Below are positions 7,423-15,956 of a DNA stretch of 64,000 bases, in pieces. The notes beneath the pieces are model-generated. The model was not told the origin of the DNA and made no database searches. It was given only the letters and a program-made list of their open reading frames with translations. The stretch comes from Ulvibacterium sp965228935 (GTDB lineage Bacteria; Bacteroidota; Bacteroidia; Flavobacteriales; Flavobacteriaceae), in contig NZ_OZ245846.1 in NCBI RefSeq assembly GCF_965228935.1, positions 1,550,001 through 1,614,000 on the forward strand. Direction: 5' to 3'. Position numbers and translations under genes: made by a program. Every line of letters begins with the position of its first letter. Position 1 is the first letter of the stretch.

Positions 7423-8673
7423 ATGCAATTAAAGCGAGTTGTGGTTACCGGATTGGGTGCTTTGACACCCATCGGAAACAATATAAAAGAATATTGGGAC
7501 GGCTTGGTCAATGGCAAAAGCGGTTCGGCACCGATTACCTATTATGATACCGAAAAATTCAAGACCAAATTTGCCTGTGAACTTAAAGGATATAAGCCAG
7601 AAGACTTTTTTGACAGGAAAGAGGCGCGTAAGCTAGATCGTTTTTCGCAGTATGCCATCGTTTCTTCGGATGAAGCCATCAATGATTCCAAATTGGATTT
7701 GGACGTGGTGGATAAATTTCGCGTCGGCGTAGTTTGGGGAGCGGGTATTGGAGGTTTGGAGACCTTTCAAAACGAAGTAATGAACTTTGCGGCTGGTGAC
7801 GGTACCCCAAGGTTCAATCCCTTCTTCATTCCAAAAATGATTGCGGACATTGCACCAGGGAACATATCCATAAAGCATGGATTTATGGGCCCCAATTATA
7901 CAACGGTATCTGCATGTGCCTCCTCGGCCAATGCTATGATAGATGCCCTTAACTATATTCGTTTAGGGTATTGCGATGTAATAGTCACCGGGGGTAGCGA
8001 AGCTGCCGTTACTATTGCGGGTATGGGTGGATTTGGGGCCATGCATGCCTTGTCCACTAGGAATGATAGTCCGGACACTGCCTCTAGACCTTTTGATGCC
8101 ACTAGGGACGGCTTTGTATTAGGCGAAGGAGCCGGGTCATTGATTCTTGAGGAATATGAACATGCCAAGGCCCGGGGAGCAAAAATATACGCTGAAGTTG
8201 CAGGAGGAGGGCTTTCCAGTGATGCCTATCATATGACCGCCCCACATCCCGAAGGGATAGGGGTCGTTAAGGTGATGCAGAATTGTCTCAATGATGCGGG
8301 ACTCAAAATCAATGAAATAGATGCCATAAATACACATGGAACATCTACGCCTTTGGGTGATGTAGCCGAGCTCAAGGCAATTTCAGAGGTATTCGGGGGA
8401 CATGCACCAAACATAAACATCAATTCAACAAAGTCCATGACCGGGCATTTGCTCGGTGCGGCCGGGGCCATAGAAGCCATTGCATCCATTTTGGCCATGG
8501 AGAACGGTATGGTACCCCCTACTATAAACCATAGTGTAGTGGACGAGAATATAGATCCGAAACTAAATTTAACCTTGAACAAAGCCCAAAAAAGGGAGGT
8601 AAATGTTGCGATGAGCAATACCTTCGGATTTGGAGGGCATAATGCCTGTGTAGTCTTTAAGAAAATCAGTTAA
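7423..8673 (+). CDS. fabF: beta-ketoacyl-ACP synthase II
   Basis: Elongates acyl-ACP by condensation with malonyl-ACP. The catalytic triad is visible: C165 in TVSACASSAN, H305 in NTHGTSTPLGD and H342 in SMTGHLLGAAGA. The C-terminal loop NTFGFGGHNA is intact. The length of 416 residues is standard for FabF. It is followed after 8 bp by rnc, an arrangement widely seen in Flavobacteriaceae, so fabF and rnc are co-transcribed. Confidence 0.97.
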   Translation: MQLKRVVVTGLGALTPIGNNIKEYWDGLVNGKSGSAPITYYDTEKFKTKFACELKGYKPEDFFDRKEARKLDRFSQYAIVSSDEAINDSKLDLDVVDKFRVGVVWGAGIGGLETFQNEVMNFAAGDGTPRFNPFFIPKMIADIAPGNISIKHGFMGPNYTTVSACASSANAMIDALNYIRLGYCDVIVTGGSEAAVTIAGMGGFGAMHALSTRNDSPDTASRPFDATRDGFVLGEGAGSLILEEYEHAKARGAKIYAEVAGGGLSSDAYHMTAPHPEGIGVVKVMQNCLNDAGLKINEIDAINTHGTSTPLGDVAELKAISEVFGGHAPNININSTKSMTGHLLGAAGAIEAIASILAMENGMVPPTINHSVVDENIDPKLNLTLNKAQKREVNVAMSNTFGFGGHNACVVFKKIS

Positions 8674-8681
8674 GTTCCAAG

Positions 8682-9419
8682 ATGAATTTTCGTTCCAATA
8701 TATTCAATTCCCATTCCAAGGAGGATGGGGATTTTTTTTTGGGGATAACGAAAATTCTGGGATTCAGGCCAAAAACGTTGAACATATACAAGAAGGCTTT
8801 CCTGCATCGATCCATCAACAAGAAGGATGAAAATGGGAACCCCCTAAACTATGAACGCTTGGAGTTCCTGGGAGATGCCATGTTGGGCACTATAATTTCA
8901 AAGCACCTCTACAATGAGGTTCCAGGTGGGGATGAAGGGTATCTCACAAAAATGCGTTCAAAAATCGTAAGTAGAAAACACCTCAACGAATTGGGAAAGG
9001 ATTTGAATCTCATAAAATTTGTTGAAAGCAGGATTCCAAAATCGCATTTCGGGGACAATATTCACGGAAATGTTTTCGAAGCTTTGGTAGGTGCCATTTA
9101 TTTGGATAGAGGCTATAAATATTGTGAAAAATTCATCAATGAAAGGGTCATTGAACCCTATGTTGATATTGAACAATTGGAAGGGAAGGTAATAAGTTAT
9201 AAAAGCCTTATTATCGAGTGGTGCCAAAAACAGAAAAAGACCTTTAACTATAACGTATATGAGGATACGGGCAACGATGCACTAAAACACTTTGCGGTTA
9301 AACTATCCATAGATGGAAGGGTAATGGCAAAGGCAAGGGCCACCTCAAAAAAGAAAGCCGAGGAAAGGGCCTCAAAAAGGGCATATTATGCATTGCAGGA
9401 TAAAATGGAAAAACCGTAA
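8682..9419 (+). CDS. rnc: ribonuclease III
   Basis: Cleaves double-stranded RNA in rRNA and mRNA processing. The RNase III signature ERLEFLGDAM is at residues 58-67 with E61 and D65, and the second acidic cluster is in VFEALVGAIYLD. A C-terminal dsRNA-binding domain follows (about 175-240), ending with KKKAEERASKRAYYAL. At 245 residues the protein is complete. As the cell's double-strand RNase it could act on the long hairpins described elsewhere in the window. Confidence 0.96.
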   Translation: MNFRSNIFNSHSKEDGDFFLGITKILGFRPKTLNIYKKAFLHRSINKKDENGNPLNYERLEFLGDAMLGTIISKHLYNEVPGGDEGYLTKMRSKIVSRKHLNELGKDLNLIKFVESRIPKSHFGDNIHGNVFEALVGAIYLDRGYKYCEKFINERVIEPYVDIEQLEGKVISYKSLIIEWCQKQKKTFNYNVYEDTGNDALKHFAVKLSIDGRVMAKARATSKKKAEERASKRAYYALQDKMEKP

Positions 9420-9517
9420 CTCATAGAAAAATCGAAATCGTTTTTTCAAAAAATTCTTTGCTTGTCCCAACTTAGGCTGTATTCGTTATTAATCCTATAT
9501 TTACGTTTTGTACACCC

Positions 9518-9982
9518 ATGGTAGCAGTACATAGAATTACGGAAGATTTATGCGAGGATTCCTTTGATCTTATAGCCCTCCATAGTAGTTTGGAAGATTA
9601 TGCCCTGGTGTACACATTAAATTTTCATTTAAAGTCGAATTTAAGAAGAACCTCTAAGGACCTGGAAACCATGGAACACATTTCTTTCCCGCTTTTTGAG
9701 TGGAAGGACAAGGTCAACGATGGGTATTGGAATCTGATCAATAACAGCAGTTTAAAAGAAGAAAGTATGACCAGGGATAATCTTTTTGAAGACGAAACTT
9801 CCGTAGTAACCTATCACTTTTTACCAGAATACAAAGAAGTGGATTACTTTCTTAAAATTGAACAGGAAGATATTGATTTGGAAACGAATGTTATTCGGAT
9901 TTTGAATACAATACCACATATTATGGCAGCTTACACTATAGAGACCGATAAATTAAAATCTAAAAAGAACCTAATCTTTTAA
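9518..9982 (+). CDS. IPExxxVDY family protein
   Basis: A 154-residue protein of unknown function, recognised by the motif LPEYKEVDY at residues 102-110, which gives the family its name. The family is restricted to Bacteroidota and its gene is typically found between rnc and pyk, exactly as here. It has no signal peptide, membrane segment or catalytic motif. It ends 4 bp before pyk, so it is probably translated with it. A role in the rnc-pyk unit is unproven. Confidence 0.88.
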   Translation: MVAVHRITEDLCEDSFDLIALHSSLEDYALVYTLNFHLKSNLRRTSKDLETMEHISFPLFEWKDKVNDGYWNLINNSSLKEESMTRDNLFEDETSVVTYHFLPEYKEVDYFLKIEQEDIDLETNVIRILNTIPHIMAAYTIETDKLKSKKNLIF

Positions 9983-9986
9983 CGGA

Positions 9987-11429
9987 ATGCCAGGAAAGAA
10001 AAAGACAAAAATAGTAGCCACGTTAGGCCCGGCAACGAGCAAAAAGGAAGTGCTTCAAAAAATGATCGAAGCGGGCGTGGATGTCTTCAGGATAAACTTT
10101 TCCCATGCCAATTATGAGGACGTTAAGGAACGTATTCAGATCATAAGGGAATTGAATAAAGAACTGCATACCAACATATCCATACTCGCGGATTTACAAG
10201 GCCCCAAGCTTAGGGTAGGGGTAATGGCCGGCGAAGTGGTAGTGGCCCCGGGAGATGAAATTACCTTTGTTACAGGAAAACCGTTTGAAGGTACAGCGGA
10301 AAAAGTATACATGAATTATGAAACTTTTCCAAAAGATGTAAATCCCGGGGAGCGTGTCCTGTTGGATGATGGGAAATTGATTTTTGAAGTACTGTCCTCC
10401 AATAGAAAGGATGAGGTTAAGGCAAAAGTGGTTCAAGGCGGGCCGTTGAAATCCAAAAAAGGGGTGAATCTGCCGAATACGAACATCTCCTTGCCAGCGC
10501 TTACGGAAAAGGATGTAAATGATGCCATTTTTGCCATATCGCAGCAGGTAGATTGGATAGCACTTTCCTTTGTTCGTTTTAGTCAGGATTTGATCGACCT
10601 GCAAAATTTGATCAAGGAGCATTCAGAACACAAAATCCCGATTATTGCCAAGATTGAAAAACCCGAGGCAGTAGAGAATATAGATAAAATTGTTTCATAC
10701 TGTGACGGCTTAATGGTGGCTAGGGGCGATCTTGGTGTTGAAGTACCGGCCCAAGAAGTTCCTTTGATACAGAAACAACTGGTCTTACGGGCAAAGCGGG
10801 CACGGATTCCGGTCATTATTGCCACCCAGATGATGGAGACCATGATAACCAGCCTTACCCCGACCAGGGCAGAAGTAAATGATGTGGCCAATTCCGTTAT
10901 GGACGGGGCCGATGCGGTAATGCTCTCCGGTGAAACCTCTGTGGGCAATTATCCCGTTCAAGTAATTCAAAAAATGTCCGGCATACTCAAAAGTGTGGAA
11001 GGATCGGAACTTATACAGGTACCGCAAGAGCCGCCGCATATCCGTACAAAGCGCTATATAACCAAATCGGTCTGTTATCACGCGGCGATCATGGCCAATG
11101 AGATAAAGGCCAAGGCAATTTCCACCCTGACCAATAGTGGATATACCGCTTTTCAGATTTCAGCTTGGCGGCCCAGTGCGCATATTTTGGTATTTACTTC
11201 CAACGAGCGAATCTTGACCCAGTTGAATTTACTTTGGGGGGTAAAGGCGTTCTATTATGACAAATATGTATCAACGGACGAGACCATAGAGGATGTAAAC
11301 AAGATTGCCTGCCAAAAAGGGTTTTTGGATACCGGAGACATGCTTATCAGTTTGGCGGCCATGCCCATTAAGGACAAAGGAATGGTAAATACGTTGCGGG
11401 TCACCGAAATCGAAACATGTAGTTTTTAA
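9987..11429 (+). CDS. pyk: pyruvate kinase
   Basis: Last step of glycolysis: phosphoenolpyruvate plus ADP gives pyruvate and ATP. Present are the N-terminal KTKIVATLGPATS, the active-site segment IIAKIEKPEAVENID with the catalytic Lys (about residue 219), MVARGDLGVEVP, and ATQMMETMI with the following PTRAEVNDVANSVMDGADAVMLSGETS. The length of 480 residues is normal, with a C-terminal allosteric domain from about 350. It is followed by a clear terminator. Confidence 0.97.
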   Translation: MPGKKKTKIVATLGPATSKKEVLQKMIEAGVDVFRINFSHANYEDVKERIQIIRELNKELHTNISILADLQGPKLRVGVMAGEVVVAPGDEITFVTGKPFEGTAEKVYMNYETFPKDVNPGERVLLDDGKLIFEVLSSNRKDEVKAKVVQGGPLKSKKGVNLPNTNISLPALTEKDVNDAIFAISQQVDWIALSFVRFSQDLIDLQNLIKEHSEHKIPIIAKIEKPEAVENIDKIVSYCDGLMVARGDLGVEVPAQEVPLIQKQLVLRAKRARIPVIIATQMMETMITSLTPTRAEVNDVANSVMDGADAVMLSGETSVGNYPVQVIQKMSGILKSVEGSELIQVPQEPPHIRTKRYITKSVCYHAAIMANEIKAKAISTLTNSGYTAFQISAWRPSAHILVFTSNERILTQLNLLWGVKAFYYDKYVSTDETIEDVNKIACQKGFLDTGDMLISLAAMPIKDKGMVNTLRVTEIETCSF

Positions 11430-11458
11430 GTAGGGCCGGTGCACATAAAAAGAAAAAA

Positions 11459-11489
11459 CCCCAAGGAACAGGCCTTGGGGCTTTTATTT
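11459..11489 (+). terminator. intrinsic terminator after pyk
   Basis: The arms CCCCAAGG and CCTTGGGG (8 bp, loop AACAGG) are followed by CTTTTATTT. The element lies 30 bp past the pyk stop. The upstream A-rich tract makes it partly bidirectional, serving the convergent PAS gene as well. Confidence 0.85.
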
Positions 11490-11503
11490 GAACAGAATCA
11501 CAC

Positions 11504-12055
11504 TTAGGCAACTTCTTTTTCATAGGCAATGAAGTTTACTACTTCACCATATATGTCGTATATAGGTTCCCCTTTTATCCAACATTTGTAGGGAGAGCCA
11601 TTTTTTCTATAATTTAACACAATCGCCTCGAACGGCTTTCGTTGTCTTATGGCTTGTCCTATTTCTCTGGAGGTCTGTATACAGGTATCCTTACCTTGAA
11701 ACATTTTGGGCTTTTTTCCAATAATTTCATCGGGCATATACCCGTTCATTTCAAGGATATTTTGGGTGGCATGTACTATTTTTAGATGGCTATCGGTAAC
11801 GACGATAACACATTCGTCTTGTATTAGTTTTTCATCAAATTCCAATGGTGTTGACCACTTGTTGATTTGGGCCAACTTTTTAAGAAGGAACACATCGGCA
11901 TGATCTTTACAGACTTTTTGAAAATGCGCAGCATGGAAATCCCATGAAATTAGTGGCAGACTGGATATACTTTGGGAGCTGTAGAATTTATGTGCCGCCC
12001 TATCGTAGTTCTTGATTTCGTTCATGTTCATGTTATCCTCAAGTACTCTATCCAA
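11504..12055 (-). CDS. LOV-like PAS domain protein without photoactive cysteine
   Basis: The 183-residue protein has a single PAS domain at about 80-180 and no output domain. It is close to LOV photosensors: GKKPKMFQG (residues 113-121) aligns with the canonical GRNCRFLQG, and LNYRKNGSPY (147-156) with the flavin-binding LNYRKDG. The cysteine that forms the flavin adduct is replaced by P116, so the classical photocycle cannot occur; flavin binding or redox sensing remains possible. The first 75 residues are of unknown type. Internal Met9 or Met11 are alternative starts. It is convergent with pyk. Confidence 0.8.
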   Translation of the reverse strand: MDRVLEDNMNMNEIKNYDRAAHKFYSSQSISSLPLISWDFHAAHFQKVCKDHADVFLLKKLAQINKWSTPLEFDEKLIQDECVIVVTDSHLKIVHATQNILEMNGYMPDEIIGKKPKMFQGKDTCIQTSREIGQAIRQRKPFEAIVLNYRKNGSPYKCWIKGEPIYDIYGEVVNFIAYEKEVA

Positions 12056-12228
12056 AAACCGATAAAGAACAATTTTTAATCAATACTACAAAAACCCTTT
12101 AAGGCCCAAAAATTTATGGCTGCCATTAACATTTTTGTTTAATAAATACTTCTTTTAAAGCACTTTAGGTATCGTAAGGATGAACAAAAAAGAGAGACTA
12201 ATTGTGCATTATCGCATAAAATTAGAGG

Positions 12229-13077
12229 ATGAAGTTTGAGTTTCACGACCCCAAATTGGGTTCAATTTTTGGACTGACAAATGATATCAAAAACACAAGA
12301 GATCAGTTTTCGATCGGTGCAGGAAATATCAGTATTCTTTGGAACAAAAACGAAAAGCCCGTTACTGTCGAAGTGGATGGGATTCCCTTTGAACTCCTTC
12401 CCGATCAATTGATGACCACTACATATCTTCAACATGTTTCCTATGAAAAGGCCGAAATCCCGATTACCGCTTTTGTTTTTAATAGGGAGTTCTATTGTAT
12501 ACGGGACCATGACGAAGAGGTCTCCTGTAATGGAATCCTATTCTTTGGTACACAGGACATTCCCATAGTGTCCATACCCGAGAACCAGAAGCCTAAATTC
12601 AATTTGTTATACCAGGTGTTTGTTGAGGAATTTTCCACGCCGGATAACATTCAGGGCGATATGCTTCAGATGTTGCTGAAACGTTTGATTATTATTTGTA
12701 CCCGTTTGGCCAAGGAACAACACATAGTGAAAAAGTTGGACAACGAACAAGTTGATGTCATCCGTAAATTCAATGTATTGGTAGATACCCATTATAAGAC
12801 CAAAAGAAAGGTAAGCGATTATGCGGACATGCTCTACAAATCCCCAAAAACATTATCCAACCTATTTGCCATCTACAATCAAAAATCGCCACAGCAGATT
12901 ATCTTGGATCGTTTGGCCTTGGAAGCCAAACGGCTTATCAATTTTACGGATAAGCAGAATCAGGAGATTGCCTATGAACTGGGGTTTAACGACCCTGCCC
13001 ACTTTAGCCGTTTCTTTAAAAAAATGATAGGCCAATCGCCAACAAAATATCGGGAAACAAATACGATTTCCGTGTAA
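12229..13077 (+). CDS. AraC-family transcriptional regulator
   Basis: The 282-residue protein has an N-terminal cupin-like sensor region (about 1-160) and a C-terminal AraC/XylS double helix-turn-helix (about 185-280). The second helix region, NQEIAYELGFNDPAHFSRFFKK followed by GQSPTKYR, is typical of the family. The ligand is unknown. A likely target is the adjacent small-ORF/AhpD-like/cupredoxin group downstream on the same strand, by position only. Confidence 0.9.
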   Translation: MKFEFHDPKLGSIFGLTNDIKNTRDQFSIGAGNISILWNKNEKPVTVEVDGIPFELLPDQLMTTTYLQHVSYEKAEIPITAFVFNREFYCIRDHDEEVSCNGILFFGTQDIPIVSIPENQKPKFNLLYQVFVEEFSTPDNIQGDMLQMLLKRLIIICTRLAKEQHIVKKLDNEQVDVIRKFNVLVDTHYKTKRKVSDYADMLYKSPKTLSNLFAIYNQKSPQQIILDRLALEAKRLINFTDKQNQEIAYELGFNDPAHFSRFFKKMIGQSPTKYRETNTISV

Positions 13078-13169
13078 AGGGAAATTTCTACAAGTAGTCG
13101 GGCAATCCTTCCTAACCCTACCCCCTTTTTCCATCCCATCTTTGTACTGTAATTAAAAAACGGGGAAAG

Positions 13170-13319
13170 ATGAATAACAAACAGACTTCCATTTTCAATC
13201 TTATCGAAATATTCCGTCAGCCTAAAAGACCAGTGCTGCATATGATAAATGCGAAAACGCATTGTGAGCAAAAGCAGCATCACGATTTCTATTGCGATAT
13301 GGAGAAATCCCATGAATAA
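13170..13319 (+). CDS. hypothetical 49-residue protein
   Basis: A short frame in the 310-bp gap after the AraC gene, beginning MNNKQTSIFNLIEIF and ending CDMEKSHE. A GGGGA lies 4 bp before the ATG, and CATCTTTG, one mismatch from TAnnTTTG, lies 26 bp upstream. The C-terminal half is rich in His, Cys and Gln (CEQKQHHDFYC), which could bind metal. It has no signal peptide and resembles nothing I recognise. It may be a leader peptide or a small stress protein co-expressed with the AhpD-like gene. Confidence 0.4.
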   Translation: MNNKQTSIFNLIEIFRQPKRPVLHMINAKTHCEQKQHHDFYCDMEKSHE

Positions 13320-13352
13320 ATTCAATACATAATAAATAAATAAGTAATAACC

Positions 13353-13371
13353 GTCATTCTTAGGGAATGAC
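13353..13371 (+). promoter_or_regulatory. stem-loop upstream of the AhpD-like gene
   Basis: GTCATTC and GAATGAC pair around TTAGG, 17 bp before the start codon of the next gene. There is no T run, so it is not a terminator; a role as a 5' UTR structure or operator is possible. Confidence 0.35.
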
Positions 13372-13387
13372 CTAAAAATGTAAGATC

Positions 13388-13936
13388 ATGAGCACATTTA
13401 ATGTACCTAAAAGAGAAGAGGTAAGCGCCAATAATCAGGCTATTTTTGACAACTTGGAAAAAGCAGTAGGCTTTGTGCCCAACCTTTATGCCACCTATAC
13501 ATATTCAGAAAATGCATTGGGCAACTACTTGGCACTACAAAACGCAAAGACATCCTTAAAATCCAAGGAAAAAGAAGTAGTGAACCTAGCGGTCAGTGAA
13601 GTAAACAATTGTATCTATTGTTTATCCGCCCACACGGCCATTGGAAAAATGAATGGTTTCACCGATGAGCAGATTCTTGAATTAAGGGCGGGTTATTCCT
13701 CATTCGACAATAAACTGGATGCTTTGGCCCGTTTAGCCAAAAACATCACCGAGAACAGAGGTGGTACCGATGACGAAGTTGTTGAAAATTTCTTGAATGC
13801 AGGTTGGACCAAAGAAAACCTAATCGATACTATTGTCTTGGTCGGTGATAAAACGATAAGCAATTATTTGCACAAAACCACTCAAGTACCCGTGGACTTT
13901 CCCGTAGCGCAACCTTTGGAATCCATTGGGGCGTAA
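13388..13936 (+). CDS. AhpD-like carboxymuconolactone decarboxylase family protein
   Basis: The 182-residue all-helical protein has the redox motif C75-IY-C78 followed by H82 (NNCIYCLSAHT), the thiol pair of AhpD-type alkylhydroperoxidases. These act on peroxides or as thiol disulfide reductases; the gamma-carboxymuconolactone decarboxylase activity of the name is unlikely with this motif. No signal peptide is present. It follows the AraC regulator and precedes the cupredoxin-like gene. Confidence 0.9.
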   Translation: MSTFNVPKREEVSANNQAIFDNLEKAVGFVPNLYATYTYSENALGNYLALQNAKTSLKSKEKEVVNLAVSEVNNCIYCLSAHTAIGKMNGFTDEQILELRAGYSSFDNKLDALARLAKNITENRGGTDDEVVENFLNAGWTKENLIDTIVLVGDKTISNYLHKTTQVPVDFPVAQPLESIGA

Positions 13937-14051
13937 TCAATTTAGAATATTCCTTTTTTCCTCCTTCCATATGTTACTCCATGGAACAACAACTGGAAGG
14001 AAGGGACTGGAAATAGAGTAGATAGAAACAATAATAAGTAATTTAAAAATC

Positions 14052-14441
14052 ATGAAAAAAGTAATCACAACACTAGTATTTGCAATCGGCTTGGTATTTT
14101 CCATGACCGCTCAGGACAAAATGATGAAAAAGTCCAAAAAAACAATTGCCTTGGAACAAACACCAGGGGAATTCACCCAAAAACAATTGTCCGTTCCAGC
14201 GGGAACGTATGTTTTTGAAATAGCCAATAATGGCGTAGGACATGATGTAGGATTTGTTTTGGTCAAGAAAGGAAAGGACATCAGTAAACCTGAAAATCAC
14301 ATCCAAACGGCTTATGTGACCGAGGTGGTCAAAACTGGAGAAAGTCAACGATCCAATCCCACGGTCTTGGAAAAAGGGGAGTACGTATATTTCTGTCCGA
14401 TGAATCCAACCGCCACGGACAATACATTGATCGTGCAATAA
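14052..14441 (+). CDS. secreted cupredoxin-like protein lacking full copper ligands
   Basis: The 129-residue precursor has a signal peptide (about 1-20, ending SMTAQ). The beta-sandwich pattern of a cupredoxin follows: H64 in NNGVGHDVGF and C115 in YFCPMN sit where two type-1 copper ligands fall. The second His and the Met expected after the Cys (C-x2-H-x4-M) are not there; N118 stands in the His position. It therefore probably does not bind copper in the normal way. It is followed by a terminator. Confidence 0.8.
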   Translation: MKKVITTLVFAIGLVFSMTAQDKMMKKSKKTIALEQTPGEFTQKQLSVPAGTYVFEIANNGVGHDVGFVLVKKGKDISKPENHIQTAYVTEVVKTGESQRSNPTVLEKGEYVYFCPMNPTATDNTLIVQ

Positions 14442-14465
14442 TTTAGGTTAGGTTTAAGTGGTGTA

Positions 14466-14499
14466 GGCCCGATAGGTTTAAAAACTTTCGGGCCTTTTT
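14466..14499 (+). terminator. terminator after the cupredoxin-like gene
   Basis: The arms GGCCCGA and TCGGGCC are followed by five T. It lies 24 bp after the stop, between convergent genes. Confidence 0.75.
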
Positions 14500-14505
14500 A
14501 CTGTA

Positions 14506-15255
14506 TTAATTCCTACCGGCCATTACACCACCATCGGTGTCCCAAATGGCTCCAGTTACCCAGGACGCATCGTCAGATAGCAAAAAGGTAATTACTTTGG
14601 CCACATCTTCGGCCTGGCCATTTCTTCCTATAGGATGAAAACCGTTAAATCCCTCCAAAGCTTTTTCAGCTTGTTCACGACTTCCGAAAACCGAATCATA
14701 GACCGGTGTTTGCACCACGGCCGGTGAAACCGCATTGACGCGTATATGGTCATCTGCCAGTTCCATGGCCAAATGTTGGGTAAGACTATGAAGACCGGCT
14801 TTTTGCATGGAATAGGCCGATGAGGGTGTTGCCTTAACGGCTTGCTTGGCCCACATGGAACCTACATTGACGATTGCTCCTCTGCCAGTAGCCTTCATCT
14901 TCTTGGCAGCAGCTTGGGTGATGAAGAAAAACCCTTTGTTTAGATCAAGATAGGAATTGTAATCGGCCCGGGTATGTTCTAAAAAGGGTTTGGGTCCGAA
15001 CACTCCAGAGGCATTTACCAAATAGTCCAGGTTAGGTAGTTTCCCTATTTCGGCAACCAATGCATCCACATCTTTTTCATGGGTGATATCCGTTTTGTGG
15101 GGAATAATGCCTTTGGTATCCGGTAGCTGATCCACACTGCGTCCAACTACATGAACGATGGCACCGGAATTTACCAAAGCCTTTGTGGTCGCCTGGCCTA
15201 TACCGCTGGTACCCCCTATTACAACTGCTGTTTTGTTTTGAAAATTTGACATCAT
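14506..15255 (-). CDS. short-chain dehydrogenase/reductase, TetR-controlled
   Basis: Classical SDR of 249 residues with Rossmann motif GGTSGIG (14-20), catalytic S133 in NVGSMWAK, and Y148/K152 in SAYSMQK. The C-terminal DGGVMAGRN is typical of this group. The substrate is unknown. It lies 59 bp downstream of a TetR gene on the same strand, with an operator-like palindrome in the gap, so it is probably the repressor's target and may act on the inducing compound. Confidence 0.92.
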   Translation of the reverse strand: MMSNFQNKTAVVIGGTSGIGQATTKALVNSGAIVHVVGRSVDQLPDTKGIIPHKTDITHEKDVDALVAEIGKLPNLDYLVNASGVFGPKPFLEHTRADYNSYLDLNKGFFFITQAAAKKMKATGRGAIVNVGSMWAKQAVKATPSSAYSMQKAGLHSLTQHLAMELADDHIRVNAVSPAVVQTPVYDSVFGSREQAEKALEGFNGFHPIGRNGQAEDVAKVITFLLSDDASWVTGAIWDTDGGVMAGRN

Positions 15256-15279
15256 ATATATTTAGATAAAATTAGTAAT

Positions 15280-15297
15280 AGACAGACAAGTCTGTCT
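15280..15297. promoter_or_regulatory. TetR operator candidate in front of the SDR gene
   Basis: AGACAGAC and GTCTGTCT flank AA, an 18-bp palindrome 25 bp upstream of the SDR start. The half-site ACAAGTCTGTCT recurs almost unchanged upstream of the TetR gene itself, which supports recognition by that repressor. Confidence 0.65.
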
Positions 15298-15314
15298 TGT
15301 TAAAATTAAAATTT

Positions 15315-15884
15315 TTAAGCTATCAATTGGGCCCCAACCTCCCTTGCCGAATAAATAGGCCAATCACTTTGATGCAAATGACTTTCACTAACGGCACTTT
15401 CGTACAACAGATACAGTCCATTTGTAATTTTTTCGGCTTCTGCATTGGAAAGATTTTTGATATTGTTGGTAACCACTTCCTTTAAAAAAGCCAATAGTTC
15501 TTTTTTCTGATTTTGGATTTCATTTCGGATTTTTACATTGTCCGCAGGAATTTCCGCGATGGTTCGGATGCACCAACAACCATTAAAAGAGGGTTCCCTA
15601 TAAAATTCCTTTAGGAAATCGAAGACCCCCAAAAGTTGAAACTTCCCTTGGGGTTTCCCTTCAATATAGTCACGCAGGGCTTGGATAAAATAGGCGTGCT
15701 TATATTTTAAATACGCGATACAAATGTCGTCCTTGGTTCTAAAATGGTTATACAACGTTGCCTTGGCAATGCCCGCCTTGGCAATGATTTCATTTATACC
15801 CGTGGTATTGTACCCATTGGCATAGAACAGATTGGACGCGGTATCAATGATGTGCTGTCTTATTTCCGAATGCTTCACGGGCAA
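15315..15884 (-). CDS. TetR-family transcriptional repressor
   Basis: The 189-residue protein has an N-terminal TetR helix-turn-helix at about 10-55 (GINEIIAKAGIAKATLYNHF). The rest is a ligand-binding helical domain containing CWCIRTIAEIPAD, as in TetR regulators of the YcdC/AcrR type with a conserved GCW segment. It is placed to control itself and the SDR gene through the two matching operator-like sites at 15280-15297 and 15899-15915. Confidence 0.93.
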   Translation of the reverse strand: MPVKHSEIRQHIIDTASNLFYANGYNTTGINEIIAKAGIAKATLYNHFRTKDDICIAYLKYKHAYFIQALRDYIEGKPQGKFQLLGVFDFLKEFYREPSFNGCWCIRTIAEIPADNVKIRNEIQNQKKELLAFLKEVVTNNIKNLSNAEAEKITNGLYLLYESAVSESHLHQSDWPIYSAREVGAQLIA

Positions 15885-15898
15885 ATATAATAAAAATT

Positions 15899-15915
15899 GA
15901 ACAAGTCTGTCTGTT
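15899..15915. promoter_or_regulatory. second TetR operator candidate (autoregulation)
   Basis: GAACAAGTCTGTCTGTT shares ACAAGTCTGTCT with the site before the SDR gene except at its final base, and lies 15 bp upstream of the TetR start codon. Its left half is less symmetric. Confidence 0.5.
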
Positions 15916-15956
15916 TTTTAGTTCTAAGTGAAAATCTGGTAAAAGTTTAGTATCAA

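Noticed and set aside
12972..13325. 117-residue minus-strand frame over the AraC end and the following gap
   Set aside because: Half of it is antisense to the AraC DNA-binding domain. The plus-strand 49-residue frame has better start signals.
13973..14000. inverted repeat CCTTCCA/TGGAAGG between the AhpD-like and cupredoxin-like genes
   Set aside because: The stem is short and no T run follows, so it is weak as a terminator; no other support.
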